This document shows positions 11,471 to 23,638 of a stretch of DNA of 64,000 nt, piece after piece. The translations under genes and the position numbers were made by a program. The notes below the pieces were generated by a model. It searched no databases and had not been told where the DNA came from. It worked only from the letters and a program-made list of their open reading frames with translations. This DNA is from Cocos nucifera (Eukaryota > Streptophyta > Magnoliopsida > Arecales > Arecaceae): positions 1 through 64,000 of the forward strand of contig QRFJ01005959.1 of NCBI GenBank assembly GCA_006176705.1. Reading direction: 5' to 3'. Every line of letters starts with the position of its first letter. Position 1 is the stretch's first letter.

Positions 11471-13328
11471 TTTCCTGTAGAGAGTCAAAGATTCTAGTTA
11501 GATACTGTAATTTTGACTTGACCAATTTGTTTAGGGATTTTATTTTTAAACAAATTAGCTCCCACTATTTTCTCGGATCCCTACACTCCCTCTGTAGAGA
11601 TGCGAAAATCTCCGCGATTGATGATTTCTAGTGGGTGGTGCGGTCTCAACCAACTGACTCATCACCTCACCTAACAGTTATTGGTGATGGGTTAGCCAAT
11701 GAGTGAACAACTCTTGTTCAATGATTCTCTAATCATGGTGCACCCAAACTTGGTCTCTAATTCATGAATCTCACCGTATCCGAAATATTGATCCACTCCT
11801 TAGTTAAGTCAGACCCACCATTTGCATAGACTGGGTTCCTAATTGGGTCTCTCACCGTATCCGAAATATTGAGCCCAACTCATCCTCCAGCCCATAGCAT
11901 CCAATGCCTAATAGACATGGTTGCATCTTCCCGGTGCAACTGAGCCACTGTATCCAGCCGAGAACAATCAACCCCGGGAAGGGCCCGCACATCTACAATG
12001 GTGGAAGACCTCGGACTTAATCTTTTCTTAGGGAGAATTGATTCAGGTCTCATTAAACTAGACTTGGCTTAGTCATAACAATTATGACTAACCTAGTGGC
12101 ATGGGTCAGCTCGGATTATTGACCACCTCAGATCAGAACTGTGTCAACAGATATGGCCAGGTAAGTGAGACCGGTGGAAGGAATATGCCGTTAACTCGCA
12201 CAAGAACGCATTCAGGTCGAGTAGCTTCCAATTAAAAACCAGTCGGTCGTCTGTGCCAAACTTACCTTAGACACCAAATTGTTGAGTCAGAACCAATTGG
12301 GTTAGCCTACAATCCAGACTCTAACCTCTGAGCCTAATTAGGTCTTGCTTGATCGTGACTCGATCTTGACCCAGACTTAATCCTATTAGGCTGGTCAATT
12401 TAAGCATTGTTGATCCCATCTAACCAACTCTTGATTCGGTTTGATCAACCGCTTAGACCTAATTGAGCTACCCAAGCCCGAACCCAGTATTATGAATATG
12501 TCTTAGATCTGAAATTCTCAATTTTAGACCTAATTAATATTCCATAAACTTAATTCTTAATTAAGTTGGGTTCATAAACAAAATATGCACAATAAATCCT
12601 AGGGTTTCAGGATCTAGGGTTTTGCAGAAAGTAAGTTTTGGGTTTCTGATTAAGGACGAACACGCAGCACCCCTACACGTCATAAGAACACCCCATCGAA
12701 TGGGAAGAGAGGGCCTTTAAACCCTTCTTCGTTCTTATGACCGGACGGCCAAGAGGAACGCCTTAATCAGGAACATTCAATACTACAAAACAATATCAGA
12801 TCTATATCATATATCTCATATATAAAGTAGATCTAATCATGGCATATTTTGCATACATCTCATGTATCAAATCATGCATGTTTTCAGATCTAAATTATCT
12901 CATAATAATCTAAAAAATTAGATTTAAATTGATCTAATCAAAATAAATTCTAATCTAGACAATTATGTAGAACTATTCTACAACTAGTCTAGTCATGCAT
13001 CTATCATATCTCATATGATATTTAAAATTAAATAATTTTTATTTGCTGTTTATCAGATGTTATTATAACACTTATAATATCAAAAAATAGTAAATAAGAA
13101 GATCTAAAATATGATTTAATCAGATTAAATCAAAGACATGCAAAACTATTCTATAGAACTATTCTATTCTAGAACTAGTCATGCATATCTTCATGTTCTT
13201 AGATCCAAATCATTTAATTTTAATTTTTTCTGATTTCAGATCTGATCACATCTCATGTGACATCTGAAATCACATTATTTTTAATTAAAATAAAATTAAA
13301 ATCAGATCTAAACAATTTTAGAACCATG
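11471..13328 (-). other. 5' leader of A-b, with structured segment at 12646-12770
   Basis: Near-duplicate of the A-a leader. The nested stems are kept: CTGATTAAGG (12646-12655) with CCTTAATCAG (12761-12770), with the same inner CATAAGAA/TTCTTATG pair and CCCATCGAATGGG hairpin. No coding sequence recognised. Confidence 0.7.
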
Positions 13329-13340
13329 GCTCTGATACCA
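13329..13340 (-). promoter_or_regulatory. Primer binding site (A-b)
   Basis: Minus strand reads TGGTATCAGAGC, two bases from the LTR end. Confidence 0.95.
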
Positions 13341-13342
13341 GT

Positions 13343-15628
13343 TGAAGGGAAATCCTGATTTCCCGGTCCAGGTTCGTCCAGATCTGATTAGATCAAGAGA
13401 TATATTTCAAAAATTTTTCTCTTGATCCTTAATCAGATCTTGATATGTTTCAGATCTGATTCTTATTATTTTAATAAATAAAATAAAATAAGATAAATTA
13501 AATCAAATTTAATTTACCTGATTTGGGTAATCCTATTACCCTGTAGATGATCCTGATTGCAGCGGAAGGTTCTGGATCTTAGCCACGCAAGCGCCTGGCC
13601 TCTACCGGTATCCACTCGGGTTGGATCTGGAGATCCTCTTCTTCTCTATCACACCTCCAAAAATCAGATCTGGATCTGATCTGGAGGATCTTCAAAACTC
13701 TTTTGAAGATCTGCAGTCGTCCTTTTGCAGCAGCGCAGCCTTCTTGCTTTTGATCGCCTTTCCTTGATCTGAATCGCACCAAACTAAGTCCAAAACACCT
13801 TTTGGACGTGGAGAGCAAGGGGAGAAGAGAGTATGGCATGGAGAAGGAGGGGAGAGGCAGCCTTGGACGTGGGAAATCTCTATTGAATTCACTTAGGATT
13901 AGGGTTGGGCGCAGGGTCTTATTTATAGACCTCTTGTGATCCAACTCCTCTTCCTCTCAACCAATCACAACCCTTTGTGAAATCAGATCTAAATCTGATT
14001 GGTTGGAATAGAGACCCCTGGATTCCTCCTTAGAGGGTGCCCTAAGACCAGTCAAACTGGATTCTTAGTAGAACTCTGATTGGAATCCAAAAGGGAGGTG
14101 GAGTCCTTGTCCAACAAGGACTCCTAGGCGCCTCCTACTTGGGCTCACGCCACCCTTGGCGTGCGCCCTTCTCCTTGCCAGGTTCTGGCAGGGGGACAGG
14201 CCCCCACCAGCTCTCCAATAGGTGCATGACATGTGGTCAAAAGTCAAAGGGTCAATGGTCAACGTTTGACCAGTCAAAGGTAGACTTTTGACCAAAGTCA
14301 AAGAACAAGAAATGGCAGGTGACCAAAAATGGCAGGTAATGTCTTACAAATAAGACAACCTATTCTGACTTGGACAACCTCCAGTCAGACCATATGAAGG
14401 CCTCTGATTGAGCACAAACTCCTTTGGCTCAGTCAGGACAACTTATTTATGATAGTAAAAGAAGAACGTTAGGTTCAATCGAGTGCTAGCACGATTTCCT
14501 TGAACCTAATTGAATCTCATTCAGATCAATTGAACTAGATCAGTTCAATTGATGATCACCAGATTCAAACCCTTGTTTGTGTGACCCAGTTAGGTTCAGT
14601 TCTGTATGGTAATGGGATATGTCATGATCTCTATCATCGACATCATCGAAACTCCTTTCGATGGATCAGAACTCTTCTGATTCGAACAGCTAGAATGATC
14701 GATCATCTAAATCATTCTAATTGCTCCCAAAATCCACCAGTGACACCTAGCAGTATATGGTGGCAACCCATCAGAGCTGAATGCGAACCTCTTGGTGCAG
14801 CTACCTGTGTGATTCAAGTTCTTCTATCTTGAGCCCCGATCAGATTAGGGTTAAGGTGAACTCGTCAAACCCTAGTCTCTGTCATATGATGTAATCATTC
14901 GATTCGAAGTCCAATGTGAAAATCTAAATAGAAACTCTTTCTATTATTTCACTCTACCATGGCCATGGATTTCTGGACTTGATTCTCATGATCATCATAG
15001 GGCTACTCCTCTACCACCGAGGTAGATAGATTCCATCTTGATGCAATCCAGTTCCTACAATGAACATGCTATAGCCAACATACACCTCAGGGTTCCATAT
15101 GGCTAGGAGACCGAGTAATGGTGTAGTCAAACTATAACACCCTCAAGGTGAACTGCCGATGCATCTCAGGTCAAAGAACCAGACACACTACTGCAGCATC
15201 GAGTCAGTCATTGACGAGAAGGTAGACTTCCCTAATGACTACTCGAGGTGGTCACGCTCAGTGCCCTCGTTCTCTAACGAGTACCTGTACTCTCGCTTCG
15301 GTGTCTCCACACCGTAGACTCAAGACTCATCTACTAAAGAGAAGCGATCGTACACCAACCTTCCGGATCAATCACCATCCTCGTGATAATCCTATGGTCG
15401 GGAGCTGTTTATGAGTTAATAATGATTATTCATGTCTTAAATTTTCAACTCTTGAAAATATGAATTATCATTACCATTAACTCAAAGGATGTATCACAGA
15501 CACTAAATACACATGTGTGATAGAATAATAACCCATTTCATTAATTATAGTCAAAATTACAATTTTGCCCCTAGAAGTGTATTACAAGTGTCAGCCAATT
15601 CTGGCTTCTAGGGCACATATATCTAACA
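13343..15628 (-). repeat. 5' LTR of A-b
   Basis: Full-length, 2286 bp, TGTTAGATAT...CCCTTCA in sense orientation. It holds a TATA box at 13918-13929 (TCTATAAATAAG on minus) and a W-box cluster at 14236-14303, both in the same relative positions as in A-a. Confidence 0.93.
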
Positions 15629-17300
15629 ACTTGGTGAATCTAACCAACGAATGATTAAGTCCAACTTTGGTTGGCCAACCTAACCACCATTAGAGAGACA
15701 CTTCCAATTTATTATATTGTGAATGATAATTCCATTAGTCAATAAGCACTAGGCCTTTGGGCCATAAATGATTATTGAGTTAATGGATCTATTATCATCC
15801 AACTTAATGGAAGGCTATGACTCAGTTATCTCCATAACTTTATCATTTTAAGGATCTAATAATTTTAGAAAATTTAAAATTATTTATGATTTAATGATAG
15901 AAAGAACATGGATCAATTTGCTCCCACTAACTTCACCAAGTCAAGTCCTCCCATTGACTTCTCAAGTCTTTGATAAGGATTAGGATCAATATCAATCCAT
16001 AGGCACCTAGATCAATCTCATTAATTTTTTATATAACATGGGTTAGCACAAATCAATGAGCAACCTAATCAAGACCTGATTAACCACATTGACTAGATAA
16101 GTAAGATCGATGGGAGGGTCCACTAAGGATTGCCTTAGACACCATTAGAAATGGTCAGATAAGTAGGCTGCCAATTAAAAACCATCAGTCTGGGATGCCA
16201 GACTTACTTTAGATACAAACCAATTTATCAGTTCTAATTTGGACTGTCTAAAGACTCAGGCTCGACCACTAAGCCACGATCAGTATCCATTTATTAGATG
16301 TATGGACTTTGATCAACTACAACTATTAAAGTGATCTATAGAAATAACCTAATCCTAATTAACTATTAATTAAGTTTGATCAATTTTTTAACTTAGTCCA
16401 TATATAATCTAACCCTAGGTCTAACCCAGTTAAGGACCTGATCAAAGCTAACCCATTTTTCTTTAATCCATGTTTTATAAAATTATCTTAGGATCTATAA
16501 ATCATAGACCTAGATCCTAAACAATCACTCAATTCTTAATTAAGTACAAAGCTTATGGGTTTAGATTTATGGAACCTCAGAACTAATTTCTGACTTAATC
16601 ATTTGAAATATTTTCAAACTGGTAAACAATTTACATTGAATCATATTCAATATATGATTTTAGATTTGATTTATTTTAATATTTCGATCTTATCCTAGGA
16701 TTTTGAATCTAGGATTTTGTAGAAAGTAAGTTCATAATTTAAATTCTACAAAACAAGTATGTCATACATATTCTAGATTCAAAACAAAAATTACATATCA
16801 ACATATGCAATAAGAGGATCTAAATCTAAACATAAAAAGAATCATATGAATCAGACCATAAACCATTTAAAATTAGATTTAAAATCTAAAGATAAATCAT
16901 AAATTACTTTAGATCTCATCTAAAATATTTATGATTTAGGTTATTCAGGTCAGCACATACTAGGACAATCTCTGCACTGTAAGGGGTAAACCTTATAGCA
17001 GGACAACCATATAGTAGTATGTGCAATCTGATATTATTTAGATCTAATCTAAATAATATAAAATGGATCTAACATCTATTCAATTTTAAATTTAAAATCA
17101 AAAAATAAATCATAAAATTACTTAGATCATATCTAACTTATTAATGATTCAAGAATAGATCAGCACATACCAGGACAACCGCTCCACTGTAAGGGATAAA
17201 TCTTACAGCAGCACAACCTTATAATCAGTATGTGTGATCTTTAGAGTTTTATTTTTTAGATTTAATTTAATATAAATATGATGATGTTATAAACAAACCA
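15629..17300 (-). other. Element D leader and start of gag
   Basis: Continues D upstream of the A-b insertion. The motif TAGTGGGAGCAAATT (minus, ~15915-15930) matches the sequence just upstream of gag in A-a and A-b, so gag would lie left of it and is badly decayed. The block at ~16170-16210 (CCAATTAAAAACCATCAGTC) is the leader block shared with A-a, A-b, A2 and C1. Two folded repeats (16953-17024 and 17163-17235) are listed separately. Confidence 0.6.
16953..17235 (-). repeat. Duplicated hairpin pair in the D leader
   Basis: Two copies of a ~75-bp unit lie 210 bp apart. Copy 1 has arms GCACATACTA (16953-16962) and TAGTATGTGC (17015-17024), 10/10, with an inner CTGTAAGG/CCTTATAG stem (one mismatch). 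Copy 2 has arms GCACATAC (17163-17170) and GTATGTGT (17228-17235), 7/8, with a perfect inner stem CTGTAAG/CTTACAG (17187-17193, 17202-17208). The unit lies just downstream of the primer site in sense orientation. Confidence 0.6.
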
Positions 17301-17312
17301 GGTTTTGATACC
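17301..17312 (-). promoter_or_regulatory. Primer binding site (D), decayed
   Basis: Minus strand reads GGTATCAAAACC immediately after the LTR end, a degenerate form of the TGGTATCAGAGC site. It sets the LTR edge at 17315. Confidence 0.75.
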
Positions 17313-17314
17313 AC

Positions 17315-20182
17315 TATTGGAAAATATGCAGGATTTCATGTATGAATTTCAAAACTTTTTTGAAATATAATGCAGTAGAAGATGCAGATTAAATCATTTA
17401 ATCTTCAAATGCATGTAATCTAATTACTAAACCCTACATCTAGGATCAATAACATGTCATATTATATTTTAAATTAAAAAATAAAAGGTTTGATATTGAT
17501 CAAATCAATATCCTTGATCTAGAATGATTCTAGATCTAAAAATTAGATCGTATCTAGGTGAGAGAAGAGATCAAATCTCTTACCTTGCATGGGTCAATAA
17601 TTCCATGATTGTTTTACATTGTTGATTTTAGAGCCGCACATGCATCCAACCTCTACAGGTGATCCATCTGAGGTTGCAACAAAATCGGAGGTTCATCGAA
17701 TGAAGATCTGCTCGAAGTGCTAGGTTCTTGTGGATCCCTCCGGATGGTTAATATAAAATTTATTCTTCGGATCTCTTGGACATTCCAAGAGATGAAAAAT
17801 AAGAGGAGAATTATGAGAGAAATATAACCTTTGGATCACCCATAAATCAGAGATTAAATGATTAAGAAAGATCCTAAGAGAAGACACATCTTCTCGCTTC
17901 AGGACATCAACCATTGATGTCCTAAACGGATCTCCATATCTGGACAAGAGAAGACCTTCTCCTCTAGAAAATTTTCATACTTCTAGATTTCTTCCACTTT
18001 AATTTTTCTCATAAAAAAATTATATTAAAATTGAGAAGAAAGGATTCTCAAAAGAATCCTAAGACAAGACTATCTTCTCTTCACTTTTCTCTCATCAGGA
18101 CATGATCAAATCATGTCCAAAAGAGACCATGATGCACCAACTCCTTGGAGCATCCATTCCTATGCCCTCTTCCTCTCTCTCTCTCAAATTTTTATCACAT
18201 AAAAATCATAAATAAAAATAATAAAGTAAAGCATGAAAGAAAATAATGAGAAAAAATATTTTCTCTTACCTTTGTCTTCATCAAGACATGAACTTTTCAT
18301 ATCTTAATGAAGACTTTCCTTCATGGATTTAGTAGCCCAAAAACTCCATGCCCTCCCTTCTTTTCTTCTGCCTTTTCATGTGGAATCACAGAATTTTTGA
18401 TGCCTCCTAAAGATTAGAATGTGGCATCCAAGAAAATAGGAAGACTAGGTCAAATTGACCTAGTCAAACAAGGAAACAATGGAAGAGTTTGGGGGGCATC
18501 CAACCCTTGGATGCCTCCCCACTATTCTTGTGCGTGGAGAGAAGAAAACTTTCACCCAAGAGGAAAAGAAATTGGTGACAAAAATTAAGGTTGGCATGGG
18601 TTATTTTCCAAAGAGAGAGGATGAGTGTTTTAACAAAATAAAACTCTTCCTTAGTTCGACTCATTCAAACTAACTACCATTTGACCAAGTCAAATTTAAA
18701 TTCAAATTTTCCAGGATGTGGGGTGTGGGAAATCAATCTTAGGCATGGGAAAGGTCACATAATTTTTTTGGAATTAATTAGTGGGCTTGGAGATCATTGG
18801 CGCAAGGAAGGAAGAGTCCTAGTCTACTAGGACTCTCCTATTTTTACTAGGTCAAACTAATTTTAAATCTAATTAAAATAGAATTAGTGCAAGCCTAATT
18901 ATGGGTGATCTTAGTTAAACTTGGAATCTAATTAAGTTATGTTTAAATTTTATTTAAATTTAATTTAAATTCTAACTTAATTAGAAATTAGGTGCACTCA
19001 AATCCTAGTCCAACTAGAAATTATTTTTTTCTTACAATTAACTTATCTAATAAACTAATTAAACATAATATAATTAAGTCTAAACTAATTCTAATTAAAT
19101 ATAATTTAATTAGACTTGATTTTAGTTCAATCGTTCAATCAAATTGAGTCAATTAGTAATTTAATTATTAATCGATCCTCCTGTAATACTTGTACTAGGT
19201 TAAACATCAATCGCATTGAATATTTTACCTTAGAATGATTTTTATTCGTCGATTAACCATCTGATTAGGTTACAGCCTCTTATGTGTATAATCCTATAGG
19301 TTTGAACCTAAGTTAGTAGCATAGAAACCAATTTCTATACCAGTCAAGGTAACCATCTAGCAATGGTTCCAATGTCTGGATAGGTAAAATTTATGCAAAG
19401 CAACATTCTTAGAATCTTGGCCTATGGTTACCAAATAATTCATCCCTATGATCAATAATTCTTAAGACGACTTCGAATATGCTATCAACACTCATACAAG
19501 TCATCTCTACTGTATCTCAAAATTTTGCAAATCTCGTGACTCCTCACGAGGATTATCCAAGCCTAGGTTTTGCTAAATTGAAACACCACGAGACATTCTC
19601 TTCTTGAAGTTAATCAAGAATGGTCAATCTCATCTTGACTCACACATAAACTTCATAAGTGCTTGACTATACCCAAAAATATTTCAAACATATATTAGAA
19701 ATATAGACAGTCCGGTACCAAAGTACATTGAGTTGCTTGCAAGTTATCATGGTGATCTCAGGTCGGAGGGATGCTTATATCCATTGGCCTTAGCTAGCTA
19801 TTCTTAATAGTAGAGTGCTACATTGGTCACGTTCAGTGTAGACGTACTCCTACATCTCACCTAGATGCCATACCAATATCTTCACACAACTTGGTTATGA
19901 GGACAACCAATGCATACGGTATATAACAATCTACACTCGATAAGTTATCATCCTTATTATTAACTTATCATTTAGTCATGAATTATATAAGAATCATCTG
20001 ATAAATCCTCCTTTATTGATTGATTATGGTTCTAAGGACTTCATCACAATATAGAAGTTCATTTAAAAAAGATAGAACTTCGGTGATGAATCAGTCAAAT
20101 AACTATTATTATTAGATAATTCATATACTAATTTCAATCATCTACTACTTAGATAATTAGCTTTATGACACATTTCCTAATA
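17315..20182 (-). repeat. 5' LTR of D (about 2.87 kb)
   Basis: In sense orientation it starts TATTAGGAAA and ends TTTTCCAATA. It aligns in blocks with C1's 3' LTR: TGATGAAGTCCTTAG, the GATAAC-TTATCGAGT segment, the CCATTGCTAGATGGTTACC segment and the terminal AATCCTGCATATTTTCC. Both termini are TA rather than TG/CA. It contains a palindromic W-box, GGTCAAATTGACC, at ~18449-18461. A TCTCTC run at ~18174-18186 is a trivial microsatellite. Small open frames inside (17720-17947, 18464-18664) lack protein features. Confidence 0.8.
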
Positions 20183-20512
20183 AAGCTTCGTATGGACCAT
20201 CCGTAGAGGCCAGAAGATCTTTGCAGATGTATCGTGACATGAGGAGCCTCTATCCATAAATTATAGATTGCAGAGATCATCTATCCACACTCAAGTATCA
20301 TGTTCTGAACACGAGTAGGATAGTAAATCTGATTTACTATTCCATGCTTTAATTTTTTTATACATATATGCAATGTCTGAATCCTTGTGTAAGATTTATT
20401 ATGGTTATATCATAGCATGCATAGATTAATTAGATTAATCTATAGTCTTTTGCTACATTTTATTCGAAAAAGTTTTGAAGTGCATGCTTAAAATCCTGCA
20501 TGTTTTCCTTTA
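20183..20512 (+). repeat. C1 5' LTR, 3'-terminal remnant
   Basis: Matches 61150-61459 block by block (GAGGAGCCTCTATCCAT, CATCTATCC, GAGTAGGATAGTAAATCT, AGCATGCATAGATTAATTAG). Ends ATGTTTTCCTTTA, then a decayed primer site. The upstream LTR part was displaced by insertion of D. Confidence 0.85.
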
Positions 20513-22363
20513 GTACTATCTAAGCACTAGGTCATGTGACATGATATATATGCTTATTAAAAATCTGAATGCTAGCATATTTGATATGTTTTAATCCGAG
20601 TAGCAAGTATTGTATTGGGTTGGATGCCATGGCTGTCCGATCATAAGAGAAAAGTAGGATTTAAAGGCTCTCTCCTCCCATTCGATGGAGTTCTCCTATG
20701 GCGATAGGGGTGTCACTGTGATTATATTCCATAAAAATGAAAAGCAAAAGATGTTAATTACAATTATTTCAATCTAAAAATTAAATATGAATATGTTTAG
20801 ATTAGATCTAAAAATGATTCATAGTTTAATTTCTATATTATGCTTTTTTTTCTATTTGAAACTTGCAATAGGTTGTTGTTTATGAATTGAGCCAATCCAT
20901 TTTTGAAATGAGTCGATCCATTTAGTGAATAAAAAATAAAAATTATAAAAATATTTTACAAACTTGAAAATGATTTTTGAACACTGAACCCTAACCCATC
21001 AGCCCAATACTTAGTTAAAAATTAAGGGTTGTCTAGTAGGATCTAGAATTATGAATTAAAGATCCTAAGACAAATGCATAAATCATGGGTTAAAGGGTTA
21101 GATAAATTAGGTCCATTAAATGGATTAGACCTAAGGTTAGATTAAAGAATGGACTTAACTAGGATAATTAATCAAATATAACCAAGTGTAAATTTAGATT
21201 AGATCAAGGATACTCTAGATTCAACTTTAATAATTATAGTTGGTCAAGTCCATGTCTTTAATAAGAACCAAATGGACTTGATTCATAGCTAAGCGGTCGA
21301 GTCCGAAATTACTAGGTGGATCAAATTGAAACTAATTAACTAGTTGGTAACTAAGATAAGTCTGGTAGTCTTGACTAGTGATTTTTAATTGGAAGCTACT
21401 TGCATAAATTCGATCTATGGTGAGTTAATGCCATACCCCTTTTACTGATCTCACTTACCTAGCCAACATGGTGGATTAGATTTTGATTAGATCACTTGAT
21501 GATTTGAAATGACCCATGTTAGTTAGGAATCGGTACAACTGATTTCAATCAGTAAGACTGATATAGGTGTCCATTGACCAAACTTGATCCTAGTCCTCAT
21601 CAATGACTTAGAGAAGTCAGTGGAAGGATTTGACTTGGTAAAGTTAGTGGAAGTAATTTGGTCTATATTTTCCCGATCCTTAAATCATATGTAACCTTAA
21701 ATCCTCTAAATTATTAGGTTCTTAAAAATGATAAAGTTATGGGGATAACTGAGTCATAGCCTCCCATTAAGATGGATGGCAATGGGTCCAATTATGTTGG
21801 TGAATATTAGAGGTGCCTTACACCTGATGTTTATCGAGATGTTGGAATTACTATCTATCATATGATGATTAGGTCGCACTCTTTGAACGACGATCAGGTT
21901 GGCTAGAGCTTTTCTCGAGCCTGATCATCATTTGTTTGATGCACCGAACTCAATCATGTTAATGGTTGGACCTAATCAGACCTTTTTAGTGGAGGCTAAA
22001 GCCTACCAAATTGGCTTCTAGGGTAAAACTAAATACTAAAAATTATTTAGAAAAATAATTGATGGAGAACCTACTTGTAGATACATACAGATTGGCCAAA
22101 GCTTTCCTCAGGCCCGTTTGTAGTCTGTATGGATTTTAGTACCATTAATGAGTTAGTATAATTTCTCAAATTAGAGGTAGAGGCTACCAATTCATAAAAA
22201 ATAGTAGAAGGATCTTTAGATAAAAGTCCAAGTCTTTAGGATTAAATAATTCATGTACTAATAAGGTCTTATATTTTTCTTTTAGTTAAATAGAATGACT
22301 AGTATTTGATCACTCTATTCACTATTGGATAGTGACAAGCTTATCGAATCTAGTTTCGAGAAG
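20513..22363 (+). pseudogene. C1 leader and decayed gag
   Basis: The primer site at 20514-20525 (TACTATCTAAGC) matches the expected sequence at 8 of 12 positions. The leader holds a folded segment (stems 20642-20651 and 20691-20700) homologous to the A leader structure, and the shared block TTTTTAATTGGAAGCTACTTG (~21390). From ~21660 the sequence parallels D gag: at ~22155-22300 it follows the same order as D 10100-10250, including AATTAGAGGTAGAG. Gag is too decayed to give an open frame. The B1 insertion follows at 22369. Confidence 0.65.
20642..20700 (+). ncRNA. Structured RNA candidate in the C1 leader
   Basis: CATAAGAGAA (20642-20651) pairs with TTCTCCTATG (20691-20700) at 9 of 10 positions around a CCCATTCGATGG hairpin and a GGATTTAAAGG loop. 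It is the homologue of the A-family leader segment. At the eighth pair the A-T of family A is G-C here, a compensatory change; the fifth pair has become a mismatch. Confidence 0.5.
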
Positions 22364-22368
22364 TCTAT

Positions 22369-23575
22369 TGTTGCTCTAAGAATTGATTTTGATGATTACA
22401 AAGCATTTGAGGGTATTACTAATGAATTTGACTTGAAAAAAAACTTTTTATATTTCAGGGGCAAAATCATAATTTTATCAAGTTTTGATCTGAGAACCTC
22501 AGAAGCAAGTATAGAAGATTTCTAATCCTTTGAAGGTAATCCCATGATTTTTGGATACTTATTTTGGAAGAAAATCAAGTTTGAAGCGAAAGGATCGACC
22601 CCTAAGTCATCCCCTGCTAAAAAGGACTATTCGGCATGCTGTCTCTATGCCCAAGATCGACCCCAGGATCGACCTCTGCTATTCTAAAGGCTAAAAATAT
22701 AGAATAATTATTTTTCTAGTTTTTGTCTCAGAGATCAACCTCGAGGTCAACCCCTATGCCTTGAGTGGACCCCTGCAATGGCTATTTTTTTCTTATTTTG
22801 GCAGGTTTTAATGATTTTTTTAATATCTTCAATGCCTACAAATCTAGCTCAGGATTCTCTACTCCACCTATTGAAGATTTAAAAGGCTTTAAATAAGAAA
22901 AAATATAAGAGAATGGTGTGATTCAATTTCAATCCAAAGCAAAAGTATTTTCAAGCAAAGAAGCCTTCGTTTCAAGTTCACCTACCTCTCAAAAGCTCTT
23001 TCAAATCTTCAACAACCTTGAGAAAAATTAGAGAAGCTTCCTCCATTATTGTGAAAAGCATTCTTAAGATTTTATTTGCTCATAAAGGGAGCTAAACTTG
23101 CATTTGATTGTCATTAAATCTTTTACTCTGCTTTACAATTTTGATTCAAGTTTTGGGGGGGTTCCAAAACATGGAAAGGTTGATCCTAACCATGAATAGG
23201 ATTGTATTGGGTTGGCTTGTACCGAGAAAATAAGTGTTCTAGCTTGGGATAGCTAGGGTTAGAGGTTTCCAATGGTGTATTCAGTTTGAATATGGTTAGT
23301 GGATTTTAATTTTCAAGTAGGAGCTTGGGGAGTGGATGTAGGTGCAAGAGAAGCACCGAACCACTATAAATCTTGCTTATTTATGGTGTGCTTGCTATCT
23401 TTCTTTTCTTAGTTCATTAAATTCTTGCTCTCTAATCTTTTATATTTTTTTCTAACCAAAATCTCTTCATACACGCATCTTGCATATCATCATTCAATCT
23501 TGATATTTTTAAATTAGCTTTAAAATTTTAAAAATCCAATTCAATCCTCCTATTGGATTGCATAGCTGGGCAACA
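22369..23575 (+). repeat. 5' LTR of B1
   Basis: 1207 bp, TGTTGC...GCAACA ends forming a perfect 6-bp terminal inverted repeat. Contains clustered GATCGACCCC/GGTCAACCCC motifs at ~22590-22780. The 3' LTR (1221 bp) is clearly diverged from it by eye, so the insertion is old. Confidence 0.95.
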
Positions 23576-23577
23576 AG

Positions 23578-23589
23578 TGGTATCAGAGC
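23578..23589 (+). promoter_or_regulatory. Primer binding site (B1)
   Basis: Perfect TGGTATCAGAGC two bases inside the LTR. Confidence 0.97.
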
Positions 23590-23638
23590 TCGGTGCTCTA
23601 GCTCTACTTTGATTTAACTATCAAAGAGCCAAAGATCT

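Larger units (their letters stand above)
10447..15628 (-). mobile_element. Copia element A-b with internal deletion
   Basis: In sense order: full 5' LTR (13343-15628), primer site, leader, 5' part of gag, then a direct jump into the last ~600 bp of the 3' LTR (10447-11044). The rest of gag, all of pol and the first ~1.7 kb of the 3' LTR are missing. Flanks are ACTTA (10442-10446) and ACTTG (15629-15633), a TSD with one mismatch. It is inserted in element D. Leader and LTR are close to A-a, so both come from one recently active subfamily. Confidence 0.9.
7401..20182 (-). mobile_element. Copia element D (minus strand, interrupted by A-b, cut at the left by A-a)
   Basis: In sense orientation: 5' LTR 17315-20182, primer site 17301-17312, leader and gag (down to 15629), then A-b inserted, then protease, integrase and RT remnants (10446-7401), where A-a was inserted. 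The 3' LTR lies outside the window. It is a sibling of C1, in opposite orientation, and is inserted in C1's 5' LTR: C1-type LTR sequence resumes at 20183, matching 61150 onward. The presumed right TSD copy is 20183-20187 (AAGCT). Confidence 0.8.

Noticed and set aside
22325..22525. Open frame starting in C1 and running into the B1 LTR (also 31383-31595 and 52365-52577)
   Set aside because: It spans or begins at an LTR boundary and recurs because the LTR recurs; no coding signal beyond the repeat.
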